From Spirochaetales bacterium (GTDB taxonomy: Bacteria > Spirochaetota > Spirochaetia > Treponematales > Treponemataceae): 64,000 nt of DNA. The stretch lies in the NCBI GenBank assembly GCA_030540405.1, contig JAUNWH010000006.1:1-64000 (forward strand), written 5' to 3'. The notes under the pieces are model-generated. The model worked only from the letters and a program-made list of their open reading frames with translations, was not told the DNA's origin and searched no databases. The position numbers and the translations under genes are program-made. Each line of letters begins with the position of its first letter. Positions within the stretch are counted from its first letter, which is position 1. Below are positions 26,577 through 34,959 of this stretch, piece after piece.

Positions 26577-27428
26577 ATGAAAAACAAATATATAGAACAG
26601 ACAATGCGATTCGTTTTTCTTGCGGCGGCTTGCGTTTCAATTGCGGCCACAATCACAATCTGCATTTTTCTGTTTGCAAACGGCGTTCCTGCCATGCTTA
26701 AAATCGGACTGAAGAATTTCATCTTTGGTTTAAAGTGGAAACCTTCCATTGACCTCTACGGAATTTTCCCGATGATTGTAGGCTCGATTACGGTAACGCT
26801 TGGCGCATTGATTTTGGGAGTTCCGCTCGGACTTTTTACAGCGGTTTTTCTTGCACGCTACTGTCCAAAGCAGATCTACAATTTTTTTGAAAGCGGCGTA
26901 AAACTTCTAGCGGGAATTCCTTCCGTTGTCTACGGTTTCTTCGGACTTACAGTCATAGTTCCTGCAATCAGAAATACATTCGGCGGAAACGGAACTTCAA
27001 TTCTTGCCGCTTCGATAGTCCTTGCGATAATGATTCTTCCAACAATAATAAGCGTAAGCGAATCTTCAATACGAGCAGTGCCTTCACTTTACTTTGAAGG
27101 CTCTCTTGCATTAGGGGCTTGCAAAGAACGCAGCATTTTTCTTGTTGAGCTTAAGGCGGCAAAAAGCGGAATTATGGCTGGAATAATTCTTGGAGTTGGA
27201 CGTGCTGTTGGAGAAACAATGGCAGTTATCATGGTCGCAGGAAACCAGGCGATTCTTCCACGAAGCCTTGTAAAAGGAATCAGAACGCTCACAGCAAATA
27301 TTGTTCTTGAAATGGGATACGCCGCAGACTTGCACAGAGATGCTCTCATTGCAACTTCTGTAATTCTGTTTATTTTCATTTTGATTATCAACTTGTGCTT
27401 TTCACTCTTAAAAGAAAAAAAGGAGTAG
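26577..27428 (+). CDS. pstC: Phosphate ABC transporter permease PstC
   Basis: 283-residue inner-membrane subunit with six helices. Conserved stretches are LAGIPSVVYGFFGLTVIVP near 118, ILPTIISVSESSIRAVP near 158 and GRAVGETMAVIMVAGN near 208, the last being the EAA-type region. It lies in order S-C-A-B-phoU. The stop is followed at once by a short unique segment inserted before pstA. Confidence 0.92.
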   Translation: MKNKYIEQTMRFVFLAAACVSIAATITICIFLFANGVPAMLKIGLKNFIFGLKWKPSIDLYGIFPMIVGSITVTLGALILGVPLGLFTAVFLARYCPKQIYNFFESGVKLLAGIPSVVYGFFGLTVIVPAIRNTFGGNGTSILAASIVLAIMILPTIISVSESSIRAVPSLYFEGSLALGACKERSIFLVELKAAKSGIMAGIILGVGRAVGETMAVIMVAGNQAILPRSLVKGIRTLTANIVLEMGYAADLHRDALIATSVILFIFILIINLCFSLLKEKKE

Positions 27429-27594
27429 CAGATGAAAACTACCAAAAATGTCGTCAGTTTTCATCTTTTAAAGTTTGCGTTGCAAACTTTTTTATCAACT
27501 GCAATTTCTCACTACGTTGCGAAATTGCATAAAAACTCAAATCGAAAGTTGAAACTTTCTCATTGATTTTTTATGGGAGTAGCAGATGAAAACT
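27422..27594. mobile_element. Small hairpin-rich insertion between pstC and pstA, flanked by a 19-bp direct repeat
   Basis: GGAGTAGCAGATGAAAACT occurs at 27422-27440 and again at 27576-27594, the second copy giving the pstA ribosome site and start. Between them are four perfect inverted repeats: AGATGAAAACT/AGTTTTCATCT (27430/27456), AAAGTTTGC/GCAAACTTT (27470/27482, followed by T4), GCAATTTC/GAAATTGC (27501/27521) and GAAAGTT/AACTTTC (27544/27553). The first repeat copy opens a 44-codon decoy frame ending at 27566. Either a mini-element or a duplicated segment; the second hairpin resembles a terminator. Confidence 0.6.
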
Positions 27595-28422
27595 TCGCAA
27601 ACATTTCAGTCAAAAGTTCTAAAGTCATTTGTGCTTGGAGCCGGAATTTTTACAATTGCAATTTCATGCGGAATCGTAATCTACATTCTTGCAAGAGGAA
27701 TTCCAAATCTGAACCTGTCGCTTTTCAGCATAAAGTACACAAGCGAAAACAGCTCGCTTTTTCCGGCATTGATAAATACTCTTTCAGCAACAGCGATAAC
27801 GCTCGCAATAGCAGTACCAATTGGAATCGGAGCTGCAATCTATTTAAGTGAATACGCATACCGCGGAAGCAAAATTGTAAAGGCAATCAGGCTTGCAACA
27901 GAAACATTGTCTGGCATTCCTTCAATCGTGTACGGACTTTTCGGATTTTTGTTTTTCGTAACTTTTCTGCACTGGGGATTTTCTCTGCTTGCCGGATGCT
28001 GCACGCTTGCAATTATGATTCTCCCGGTAATCGTGCGCACAACAGAAGAAGCGTTGCTTTCTGTAAACGACAGCTACCGTGAAGGAAGCTTTGGACTTGG
28101 AGCAGGAAAGCTACGGACAGTATTCTGCATCGTTCTGCCTTCCGCAGTTCCAGGAATAATTGCGGGAATTGTCTTGGGCACAGGACGCATCGTTGGAGAA
28201 ACAGCAGCTTTAATTTACACAGCAGGAACAGTCGCACGGATTGCAGGCGGAATGCAAAGCGGAAGAACTCTCGCAGTCCACTTGTATGCGCTTTGGAGCG
28301 AAGGGCTTGCAACAGGCCAGTCTTACGCAACAGCAGTAATTCTTCTTGCCATAGTTTTAATACTGAACTGGCTAAGTTCTCTTCTTGAAAAAATAATCAC
28401 AAGGAAAAACAAAAATGACTAA
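27586..28422 (+). CDS. pstA: Phosphate ABC transporter permease PstA
   Basis: Second membrane subunit, 278 residues, six helices. Conserved blocks are [18 protein letters not shown] near 105, [16 protein letters not shown] near 145 and [15 protein letters not shown] near 203. The start lies in the second copy of the 19-bp repeat, with GGAG upstream. It overlaps pstB by 8 nt. Confidence 0.92.
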   Translation: MKTSQTFQSKVLKSFVLGAGIFTIAISCGIVIYILARGIPNLNLSLFSIKYTSENSSLFPALINTLSATAITLAIAVPIGIGAAIYLSEYAYRGSKIVKAIRLATETLSGIPSIVYGLFGFLFFVTFLHWGFSLLAGCCTLAIMILPVIVRTTEEALLSVNDSYREGSFGLGAGKLRTVFCIVLPSAVPGIIAGIVLGTGRIVGETAALIYTAGTVARIAGGMQSGRTLAVHLYALWSEGLATGQSYATAVILLAIVLILNWLSSLLEKIITRKNKND

Positions 28423-29170
28423 AACCAAAATATCAGTCCAAGACTTAAATTTATTCTACGGAAATTTTCAGGCACTTTATAACGTGAACCTTGAAATTCC
28501 TGCGAACATGGTTACAGCATTCATCGGACCAAGCGGCTGCGGAAAATCAACTCTGCTCAAAACTTTCAACAGAATGAACGACCTCGTTGTTGGCTGCAGA
28601 ACAGAAGGCAAAGTTTTAATAGACGATGAAAATATTTTTGAAAACATAGACGTAAACCTGCTCAGAAAAAAAGTCGGAATGGTATTCCAAAAGCCTAATC
28701 CGTTTCCAATGAGCATTTACGACAACATCGCTTACGGTCCGCGCACACACGGAATAAAACGCAAAAGCGACTTGGACAACATTGTTGAAAAAGCCCTTGC
28801 AGATGCGGCAATCTGGGACGAAGTAAAAGACAGGCTGAACAAAAGCGCGCTAGGACTTTCCGGCGGACAGCAGCAGCGTCTTTGCATTGCCCGTGCGCTT
28901 GCAATAGAACCAGAAGTGCTTTTGATGGATGAGCCAACAAGCGCACTAGATCCAATCAGCACAAGCAAAATAGAAGACACAATCGCCGAGTTAAAAAGCA
29001 AATACACAATTGTAATTGTAACCCACAATATGCAGCAGGCAACCCGCGTAAGCGACTTAACGGCATTCTTCCTGCTTGGAAAAGTGATTGAATACGGACA
29101 GACAGAGCAGATATTCAGCTCACCAAAAAACAAAAAAACGGAAGACTATATCACGGGAAGATTCGGCTGA
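28415..29170 (+). CDS. pstB: Phosphate ABC transporter ATPase PstB
   Basis: 251-residue ATPase with Walker [10 protein letters not shown] near 38, the Q-loop [10 protein letters not shown] typical of PstB, the signature [15 protein letters not shown] near 149, Walker [14 protein letters not shown] near 169 and the switch VTHNM. It is coupled to pstA by overlap and followed by phoU after 46 nt. Confidence 0.95.
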   Translation: MTKTKISVQDLNLFYGNFQALYNVNLEIPANMVTAFIGPSGCGKSTLLKTFNRMNDLVVGCRTEGKVLIDDENIFENIDVNLLRKKVGMVFQKPNPFPMSIYDNIAYGPRTHGIKRKSDLDNIVEKALADAAIWDEVKDRLNKSALGLSGGQQQRLCIARALAIEPEVLLMDEPTSALDPISTSKIEDTIAELKSKYTIVIVTHNMQQATRVSDLTAFFLLGKVIEYGQTEQIFSSPKNKKTEDYITGRFG

Positions 29171-29216
29171 TATTTTTTCAGAACAGAAAAGCAGAAATTT
29201 CTACAAGAGGAAAAAG

Positions 29217-29876
29217 ATGAGAAACAACTTTAACTTGCAGCTAAATGAACTGCACGAAGACTTAAAAAAAATGGGAACACTTTGCGAAGACTGCATAACG
29301 TTTGCAACCCAGTCGCTTCTCCTTGGAGACACTCAGCTTGGAGAGCGCGCAATTCAGGCGGAAAAGCAGACAGACATAATGGAAAAAGAAATTCAAAATC
29401 TTTGCATGAGAATTCTTTTGCAGCAGCAGCCGGTAGCAAGCGACCTTAGAACAATAAGCGCGGCAATCAAAGTAATCACCGACATGGAAAGAATCGGAGA
29501 CCAAGGAAGCGACATTGCGGAACTGATAAAGAAAACACAGATTCCATTTGAAGCCTTCAACTCGCACATTGCGGCAATGGCAGACTGCATAATCCGCATG
29601 GTTACAGGCAGCGTGGAAAGCTTTATCAAGCAAGATGTAAAACTTGCCAAGCAAATTGCAGACCTTGACGACCAAGCGGACGACCTTTTTATACAAATCA
29701 AAAACGACATTCTGGACATGATGTCTGGAAAAACAAAGCACGACCGCGCATTCGGAGAAAAAGCTCTCAACACATTGATGATTGCAAAATACCTTGAGCG
29801 CATTGGCGATCATGCTGTAAACATAACCGAATGCACACTGATGGCAGTAGGCCCGCAGAATGCGCAGCAGGAATAA
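29217..29876 (+). CDS. phoU: Phosphate signalling/transport regulator PhoU
   Basis: 219-residue all-helical protein with two PhoU repeats (about 10-100 and 115-205). The metal-binding ExxxD-type motifs are in TDMERIGDQGSDIAE near 84 and IAKYLERIGDHAVNITE near 187. It links Pst activity to PhoR. The start follows AGAGGAAAA; a longer in-frame start inside pstB has no ribosome site and a non-conserved N-terminus. Confidence 0.92.
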   Translation: MRNNFNLQLNELHEDLKKMGTLCEDCITFATQSLLLGDTQLGERAIQAEKQTDIMEKEIQNLCMRILLQQQPVASDLRTISAAIKVITDMERIGDQGSDIAELIKKTQIPFEAFNSHIAAMADCIIRMVTGSVESFIKQDVKLAKQIADLDDQADDLFIQIKNDILDMMSGKTKHDRAFGEKALNTLMIAKYLERIGDHAVNITECTLMAVGPQNAQQE

Positions 29877-29903
29877 AAACAAAATCTGAAACACTGCCCC
29901 AAC

Positions 29904-29940
29904 AAAAAAATCCCCGGACGACCGGGGATTTTTTGTTTTT
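29904..29940 (+). terminator. Intrinsic terminator of the pst-phoU operon
   Basis: TCCCCGG (29911-29917) pairs with CCGGGGA (29922-29928), flanked by A7 and T6, so it can work on either strand. Confidence 0.88.
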
Positions 29941-29947
29941 ACATTTA

Positions 29948-30122
29948 ATATCATTGCCGCACATCGACACTACGATGTTTGTTATAGAAAACTCGGTCAG
30001 CAATCACTAAACATAAGATTGTCGGATCAAGTCCGACAATGACAAGAATAAGGTTTGTCATTATTGAGCTTGCACTTATGTCATTATCCGGCTTGACCCG
30101 CGACGTTTGCGAAGCAAACTCG
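29948..30122. repeat. REPIN-like dispersed repeats, copy 7
   Basis: Contains GATTGTCGGA/TCCGACAATGACA and TGTCATTATCCGG with a decayed partner. TTTGCGAAGCAAACTCGGT and TTTGTTATAGAAAACTCGGT resemble each other and may mark a second repeat type inserted into REPIN units. Confidence 0.65.
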
Positions 30123-30180
30123 GTTAATAATCTTTTATGAAAAAACAGTAAGCGCAAATTCACTGAAAGTTTATTTCAAG

Positions 30181-30197
30181 CTAACAAAAATCAAACA
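30181..30197 (+). promoter_or_regulatory. Weak Pho-box-like pair upstream of the barrel protein
   Basis: CTAACA (30181) and CAAACA (30192) are 11 bp apart. The match is poorer than the pstS and phoB boxes, and no clear -10 was found. Confidence 0.35.
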
Positions 30198-30293
30198 TAG
30201 AAAATTTATTTTTCTGCCAGCAAAGAAAAAAAATCTGCAAGAAAAAAACATTGCAGATTTCAACAAGCAAATCTTTAAGATAGGAGTTATCTT

Positions 30294-31409
30294 ATGAAAA
30301 AACTTTTGGCTGCATCCGTTGCAGGAATTCTTGTATGCGCATCAGTTTTCGCGCAGAAAGTTTCGCTCACAAACACATTCGGAGCAAATGACGACAACAC
30401 AGGAAACGGAGACTTCCTTGAGTTCAACAGAAAAGTAAAAGACAACGGCGACTTTGACAACGGATTTGAAAACGAAGAAGCCCACGTGGACAACAGGCTT
30501 CAGCTCGACTTCTCTTCTGAAAAACTTGACGGAAGAGTCCGCATGGAAACTTACGGACTTAAGCTCAACGGAAAAGAATCCACAACAAGACTCCGCGGCT
30601 TTGTTCGCTTTTCACCATTTAAGCAGATTGGACTTGCAATTGGAAACGAGTTCTTTACAAAAATCACAACAGACGCAGCTTACCTTGGAGCGGCAGACGA
30701 CACGCCAAAATGGGGACGCATGGCTGAAAACGGATTCGCAGTTGTAGCTCTCCCAGTTGAAGGTCTTAAAATTTCCGGCGGAATCAGAGGAAACACAGAA
30801 TACGACAACAATGACAAATACCGCCTTGACTTTGGAGCGCAGTACGCGGCAAAAGACCTTGTAACTTTCGGAGCAACAGCAAAAAGCGTAACTAACGACG
30901 ACCGCACATTCGGCGTGTTCGCTGGAATCAACAGCATCCAGAATATGATGCTCAACCTTGGCTTTGTGTACAACGCAAACGACACAGACTTCATTCCAGA
31001 GAAAACAAAATACGCGCTCACATTCTCGGCAGGATATGAAATGAAAGACCTTGGATTTTCACTTTACGCCGATGTTGTTTCAGGACTTTCAAGCAAGTAC
31101 ATCGACAAGGACTACAAGACAAGCGACTGGAAAGATGACAACGGCGACAAAGGCATTCCGTTCCAGGCAAAGTTCCTTGCAAACTACGCTGTAACAGAAG
31201 CAACAACACTTTCGCTCGCAGTAACAGAAGCAACAATGATTGGCTGGGACGACGCATACACAACAACAGTTTATCCTTACGCAACATTCGCTCTCCCAGA
31301 AAACATGGGCGACCTTGACATGGGCGTAAGAATGGGCATCACCAGCGACGGACTTACAAAGTTCTCTATCCCGTTCAGCTGGAAATGCAAGTTCATAAAC
31401 AAGAAGTAA
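30294..31409 (+). CDS. Outer-membrane beta-barrel protein (porin-like)
   Basis: 371 residues with a signal peptide (cleavage after SVFA, residue 20). The mature part is made of alternating beta-strand patterns: RLQLDFSSEKLDGRVRMETYG, LKISGGIRGNTEY and TLSLAVTEATMIGW. TAGGAG precedes the start, and a leader hairpin AAATCTGC/GCAGATTT lies at 30231-30260. Its place after pst-phoU and a weak Pho-box pair hint at a phosphate-inducible porin, but no specific family motif was recognised. Confidence 0.7.
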   Translation: MKKLLAASVAGILVCASVFAQKVSLTNTFGANDDNTGNGDFLEFNRKVKDNGDFDNGFENEEAHVDNRLQLDFSSEKLDGRVRMETYGLKLNGKESTTRLRGFVRFSPFKQIGLAIGNEFFTKITTDAAYLGAADDTPKWGRMAENGFAVVALPVEGLKISGGIRGNTEYDNNDKYRLDFGAQYAAKDLVTFGATAKSVTNDDRTFGVFAGINSIQNMMLNLGFVYNANDTDFIPEKTKYALTFSAGYEMKDLGFSLYADVVSGLSSKYIDKDYKTSDWKDDNGDKGIPFQAKFLANYAVTEATTLSLAVTEATMIGWDDAYTTTVYPYATFALPENMGDLDMGVRMGITSDGLTKFSIPFSWKCKFINKK

Positions 31410-31427
31410 AAAACACTTGACCATGTC

Positions 31428-31556
31428 CATCTTGTCATCCTCCGGCTCGACTGGAGGATCTTGTCATTGTCGGACTCGATCCGGCAATCTCCTGCAACAG
31501 ATTCCCGTGTCGCTGCACGGGAATGACAAAGGAATCAAGTGCGAGAATGACACAAA
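31428..31556. repeat. REPIN-like dispersed repeats, copy 8
   Basis: GGATC/CCTCC and TGTCATTGTCGGACTC hairpins are followed by the composite unit containing CTCCTGCAACAGATTCCCGT and GCACGGGAATGACA. That composite is nearly identical in the copies at 33.6 and 34.7 kb. Confidence 0.8.
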
Positions 31557-31654
31557 ACAAACTTTTTTCAGTTTTTTTGCCGTTTAAGTTGTCATTTCAA
31601 ATAAACTCACTATAATTATAGATATACAACAAATCTATTTTTCATGGAGACAAA

Positions 31655-33588
31655 ATGAAAATCAACTTCCATTCCACTACCCCCCCCGTGCGGCAGTAGC
31701 CTGCATTCTTGCACTTAGCCTTTTCCTTTGCACAAGCTGCATGACCGAAGCTGACAGCGGCTCGGACGACGACAGCGGACAAGTAACAACGCCTGTAGAA
31801 AATCCTTCAAATCCAAGCAACCCGGACAGCGGAAGCACAAATCCCGAAACACCAAAAGCAACCTACACCGTAACTTTTGACGCGAACGGCGGAACTGGCG
31901 AGATGAATCAGCAGACCGCAGAATCAGGAACGGAAATCGAGCTTCCGGAAAGCACATTCACAAAAGAAGGCTACATCTTTGCAGGCTGGGCGACATCCGC
32001 CGACGGAGACGTTTCTTATTCCGACAAAGCAAAAATCACCGTAACCGGCAACATCACGCTCTACGCAAAGTGGGGAATGACAGCCGCTGCCGCAATTGAT
32101 GAAATCAAAAATTTTAAAAGCAGCGAAGAGCACACAGTTACCGTTGCGGGTACAATCACTGCGGACGACCTTACTGCGATAAAGGAAGCAATCAACGGAA
32201 ACGCAAACAAGCCAAAAATCATTCTTGACCTTGGCGGCACAACCGGGTTAACGGAAATTCCAAGTATGGCGTTCTATAATTGCTATTTAATAAGTGTGAA
32301 TATTCCAAACGGAGTTACTTCTATTGATTATGGTGCATTTGCTGATTGCTACCGTTTAACAAGTGTTGCAATTCCTAATAGTGTTACTTCTATTGGTGAG
32401 AATGCGTTCAGTACCAGCGGACTAGCAAGTGTTATAATTCCTAATAGTGTTACGTCTATCGGGAAATATGCGTTCTCCCATTGTACAAGTTTAACAAGTG
32501 TAACAATTTCGGAGAGCATTACTTCTATCGGTGAAAGTGTGTTCGAATATTGCCCCCTTTTAACAAGTGTAACAATTCCAGACAGTGTTACTTCCATAGG
32601 GGATAGTGCGTTCAGTTTGTGCGGAAGTTTGACAAGCGTAACAATTCCGAACAGCGTTACTTCCATAGGGGATAGTGCGTTCAGTTTGTGCGAAAGTTTG
32701 ACAAGCGTGAACATTCCTGACAGTGTTACTTCCATTGGTATGAGTGCGTTCTATGGCTGTAGCAAATTGACAAGCGTAACAGTTCCAGACGGTGTTGCTT
32801 CTCTCGACGGCACATTCTCTGGTTGCAGCGGTTTGACAACTGTTACAACTCCAAAAAGCATTACATCCATCGGCTTTGCTACATTCTATCAGTGCGGCAG
32901 CCTAACAACAGTAAACTACAAGGGTTCAAAGGAAGACTGGGATAAAATCACCATCGAACCCACATACAACGACGACCTTCTTAACGCCGCGCTCATCTGC
33001 ATGGGCTCAGACCCTAAGGAAGTCTACACTCCAGCCGACAAAGCCGCAGCAGCAATCGCAACTTTGGAAGGCGGAACTTGGGCAAATCCTAATGTCTATA
33101 CAATAAAAATTACCGATAAAACATTGACTGCGGAACAACTGAAAGAAATAGGAACGGCGATAGACACAAGAACGACTAACTGGTGCGGATCCATCAGCCT
33201 TGACCTTTCTTCCGCAACTGAACTTACAGAAATTCCAGATAATGCTTTTCGTCAATCCTATTTAAGCGGATTAATTCTGCCGGATTCATTGGAAGCTATC
33301 GGAATGGCTGCTTTTCAAAATAATGAATTTGAAGAAATTGTAATTCCTGACAATGTAAAAACTATTGAGGACGGTGGTTTTATGGGCTGTTCAAGTCTTA
33401 AAATAATAACGCTTCCTGCAAGACTTGTTTCCATCGGTGCTTCCGCATTCGCAGGTTGTGCCAGCCTGAAGACCGTAAACTACAAAGGCACGCAGGCACA
33501 GTGGGCGCAAATCAAAATCGATAATTACAACGAAAAACTCACCGGCGCAAAGATAATCTGCACGGACGGAGACTACACCGGGGAGTAG
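31655..33588 (+). CDS. BspA-like leucine-rich repeat surface lipoprotein, out of frame at a C8 tract
   Basis: From the ATG the reading runs MKINFHSTTPPVRQ and stops, because the run of eight C at 31680-31687 is one base short. With nine C the frame gives MKINFHSTTPPRAAVACILA followed by LSLFLCTSC, a lipoprotein signal, and continues through 615 more codons. The mature protein has a Ser/Asp/Pro linker, a Listeria-Bacteroides (Flg_new) repeat (YTVTFDANGGTG...LYAKWG), then 23-residue BspA LRR_5 repeats of the type LTSVTIPNSVTSIGDSAFSL, a spacer and a second LRR block. BspA proteins mediate adhesion in oral treponemes and Bacteroidetes. Either phase variation or a sequencing slip. Confidence 0.8.
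31680..31687 (+). repeat. Homopolymeric C8 tract in a lipoprotein signal peptide
   Basis: Eight C in the first codons of the BspA-like gene. Nine (or six) would restore the reading frame. Slipped-strand phase variation at G/C tracts is known in Treponema pallidum. Confidence 0.8.
32280..32890 (+). repeat. Coding tandem repeat, about 69 bp (LRR_5 units)
   Basis: Each unit encodes about 23 residues around GTTACTTCTATTGG-type DNA. The two copies spanning about 32580-32710 are nearly identical over more than 60 bp, which would allow recombination to add or lose units. Confidence 0.8.
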
Positions 33589-33595
33589 GCTCATC

Positions 33596-33712
33596 GGGCA
33601 GAGATTCCCGCATCAAGTGCGGGAATGACAATAAAACTGCTTTGTCATTGCCGGGCATAGACCCGGCAATCTCCTGCAACAGATTCCCGTGTCGCTGCAC
33701 GGGAATGACAAG
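33596..33712. repeat. REPIN-like dispersed repeats, copy 9
   Basis: The composite unit TGTCATTGCCGGG...CCCGGCAATCTCC plus ATTCCCGTG/CACGGGAATGACA, preceded by GATTCCCGCA/TGCGGGAATGACA. Confidence 0.8.
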
Positions 33713-33807
33713 AAAACCCTTTAGGCTTTTTATACATCTGGCATAAATTTTCAGTAGTTAAGTTAAAAAATTTCAGATATAATAAGGCGAATAAAAGGAA
33801 TCAAGAA

Positions 33808-34080
33808 ATGAGCAGCACCGCATATCTGGCAAACGAAAGAAACTACACGCTTTTTACATTCGGAGACACGCGCCTAAAGTTCATCGGTCCGTATTCGCTT
33901 GAAAAATACGAGAAAGTCGTCTCCTGGGATAACGGCTATCTGGTCGTAATGGCAAAATACACGCACAACAAAGAAGCCGAAGAAGAATACATTGACTTGA
34001 TTCCAATTCTTGAAGACCTGTGCATGGATTCCGAAAAATTTCTAAAGCCAATCAAATCTGTAGAGGTGAAATATGCTTGA
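33808..34080 (+). CDS. Small conserved-looking protein, first of a three-gene cassette
   Basis: 90 residues, no signal peptide or membrane segment. The middle (KYEKVVSWDNGYLVVMAKY) and end (EEYIDLIPILEDLCMD, then FLKPIKSVEV) resemble DUF2442-like antitoxin-type proteins in pattern only. AAAGGAA precedes the start. It overlaps the next gene by 8 nt. Confidence 0.6.
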   Translation: MSSTAYLANERNYTLFTFGDTRLKFIGPYSLEKYEKVVSWDNGYLVVMAKYTHNKEAEEEYIDLIPILEDLCMDSEKFLKPIKSVEVKYA

Positions 34081-34294
34081 TATATCAAAAATCGCCGATG
34101 AAGCGGACGTAATCATAAGCGGATTCGCAGTAAAAGAAAAAGAAGATGGATTTTATGTCTACAATCTGAACAATGCCGAAGGCGTCGCGCTTTTTACAAA
34201 AGACGGAACTTTAGCCGAGACAAACATGGACGACATAGAACTTGCAATGGCAAAGAAAAATCTGCTCGAAAGCAAGAAATATATAGGAGCCTAA
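34073..34294 (+). CDS. Small protein of unknown function, second of the cassette
   Basis: 73 residues, acidic, cytosolic, with an alternating strand pattern (GFAVKEKEDGFYVYNLNNAE) and a C-terminal helix. AGAGGTG precedes its start inside the upstream gene, so the two are translationally coupled. No family recognised. Confidence 0.6.
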   Translation: MLDISKIADEADVIISGFAVKEKEDGFYVYNLNNAEGVALFTKDGTLAETNMDDIELAMAKKNLLESKKYIGA

Positions 34295-34299
34295 GCAGA

Positions 34300-34581
34300 A
34301 TGCCAAAATACTATCAGTTCAAAGTCGCAAACTGCTTTCTTTATTTCACTTCAAAATGCGTTATTGAAGCCATGCACGCGCACGCAAGCAAAGACGGAAA
34401 GCTGCAGGAACACGGCTCGGCAAAATTCTTTGTAAAAGGCAACGGAGATTCTGTTATAACAAACACAGGAGACCTGAACGAACGGGAAATAAGAATAATA
34501 AAGCTGTTCATAAAAGAAAGATACTTGGAAATGTACGAAAAATGGAGCGAATACAGCCAAAACGGATTCTACAACAAATAA
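34300..34581 (+). CDS. Small DUF4160-like protein, third of the cassette
   Basis: 93 residues. YFTSKCVIEAMHAHASKDG, then EHGSAKFFVKGNGD and LNEREIRIIKLFIKERYLEM follow the layout of DUF4160-type proteins (His-rich N-terminus, strand pair, helix), which often sit beside DUF2442 proteins in toxin-antitoxin-like pairs. The start is 5 nt after the upstream stop, with AGGAG. Function is inferred from resemblance only. Confidence 0.55.
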   Translation: MPKYYQFKVANCFLYFTSKCVIEAMHAHASKDGKLQEHGSAKFFVKGNGDSVITNTGDLNEREIRIIKLFIKERYLEMYEKWSEYSQNGFYNK

Positions 34582-34585
34582 TTTT

Positions 34586-34858
34586 CTATTCACAGATTAG
34601 ATTCCTGACCGAGTTTGCTACGCAAACATCGCAGCATCAAGTGCGGGAATGACATAAAAAAAGTCAAGCAAGGCAATGACATAAGGCTCTGTCATTGTCG
34701 GACTTGATCCGACAATCTCCTGCAACAGATTCCTGTGTCGTGGCACAGGAATGACAAGGGAATCAAGCAAGGAAATGACACAAGGCTGTGTCATTGTCGG
34801 ACTCAATCCGACAATCTCCTGCAACAGATTCCCGTGTCGTAGCACGGGAATGACAAGA
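34586..34858. repeat. Cluster of REPIN-like dispersed repeats, copy 10
   Basis: Two full composite units (from 34691 and 34791), each TGTCATTGTCGGACT...AATCTCCTGCAACAGATTCC...GGAATGACA, plus a partial unit near 34586-34670 with CGCAAACATCGCAGCATCAA. The last is followed by GCCGTTAGGC, as is the copy ending at 33712 (CCCTTTAGGC). Compensatory changes in the stems (CCTGTG/CACAGG versus CCCGTG/CACGGG) are visible. Confidence 0.85.
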
Positions 34859-34910
34859 AAAGCCGTTAGGCTTTTACAATCCGTGTGGCAATTTCCCTTT
34901 AAACTATTTT

Positions 34911-34953
34911 TTAACACAATCAACACAAAATCAAAACATTGCGCGCTGATAAT
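34911..34953 (+). promoter_or_regulatory. Pho-box-like repeats and promoter of the EAL-PP2C gene
   Basis: TTAACA (34911), AACACA (34922) and AAAACA (34933) repeat at exactly 11 bp. A -10-like GATAAT (34948-34953) lies 9 bp further on, the usual Pho-box to -10 distance. The ATG at 34960 is 6 nt downstream, suggesting a leaderless message. Confidence 0.55.
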
Positions 34954-34959
34954 ACCTGT

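Noticed and set aside
27432-27566. 44-codon reading frame at the start of the pstC-pstA insert
   Set aside because: It uses the duplicated ribosome site and start of pstA, and its codons run through the hairpin arms; the composition gives no sign of a real protein. Treated as part of the insert.
32349-32735. Long open frame on the minus strand within the LRR region
   Set aside because: It is the mirror of the repetitive LRR codons, without a ribosome site or a family match.
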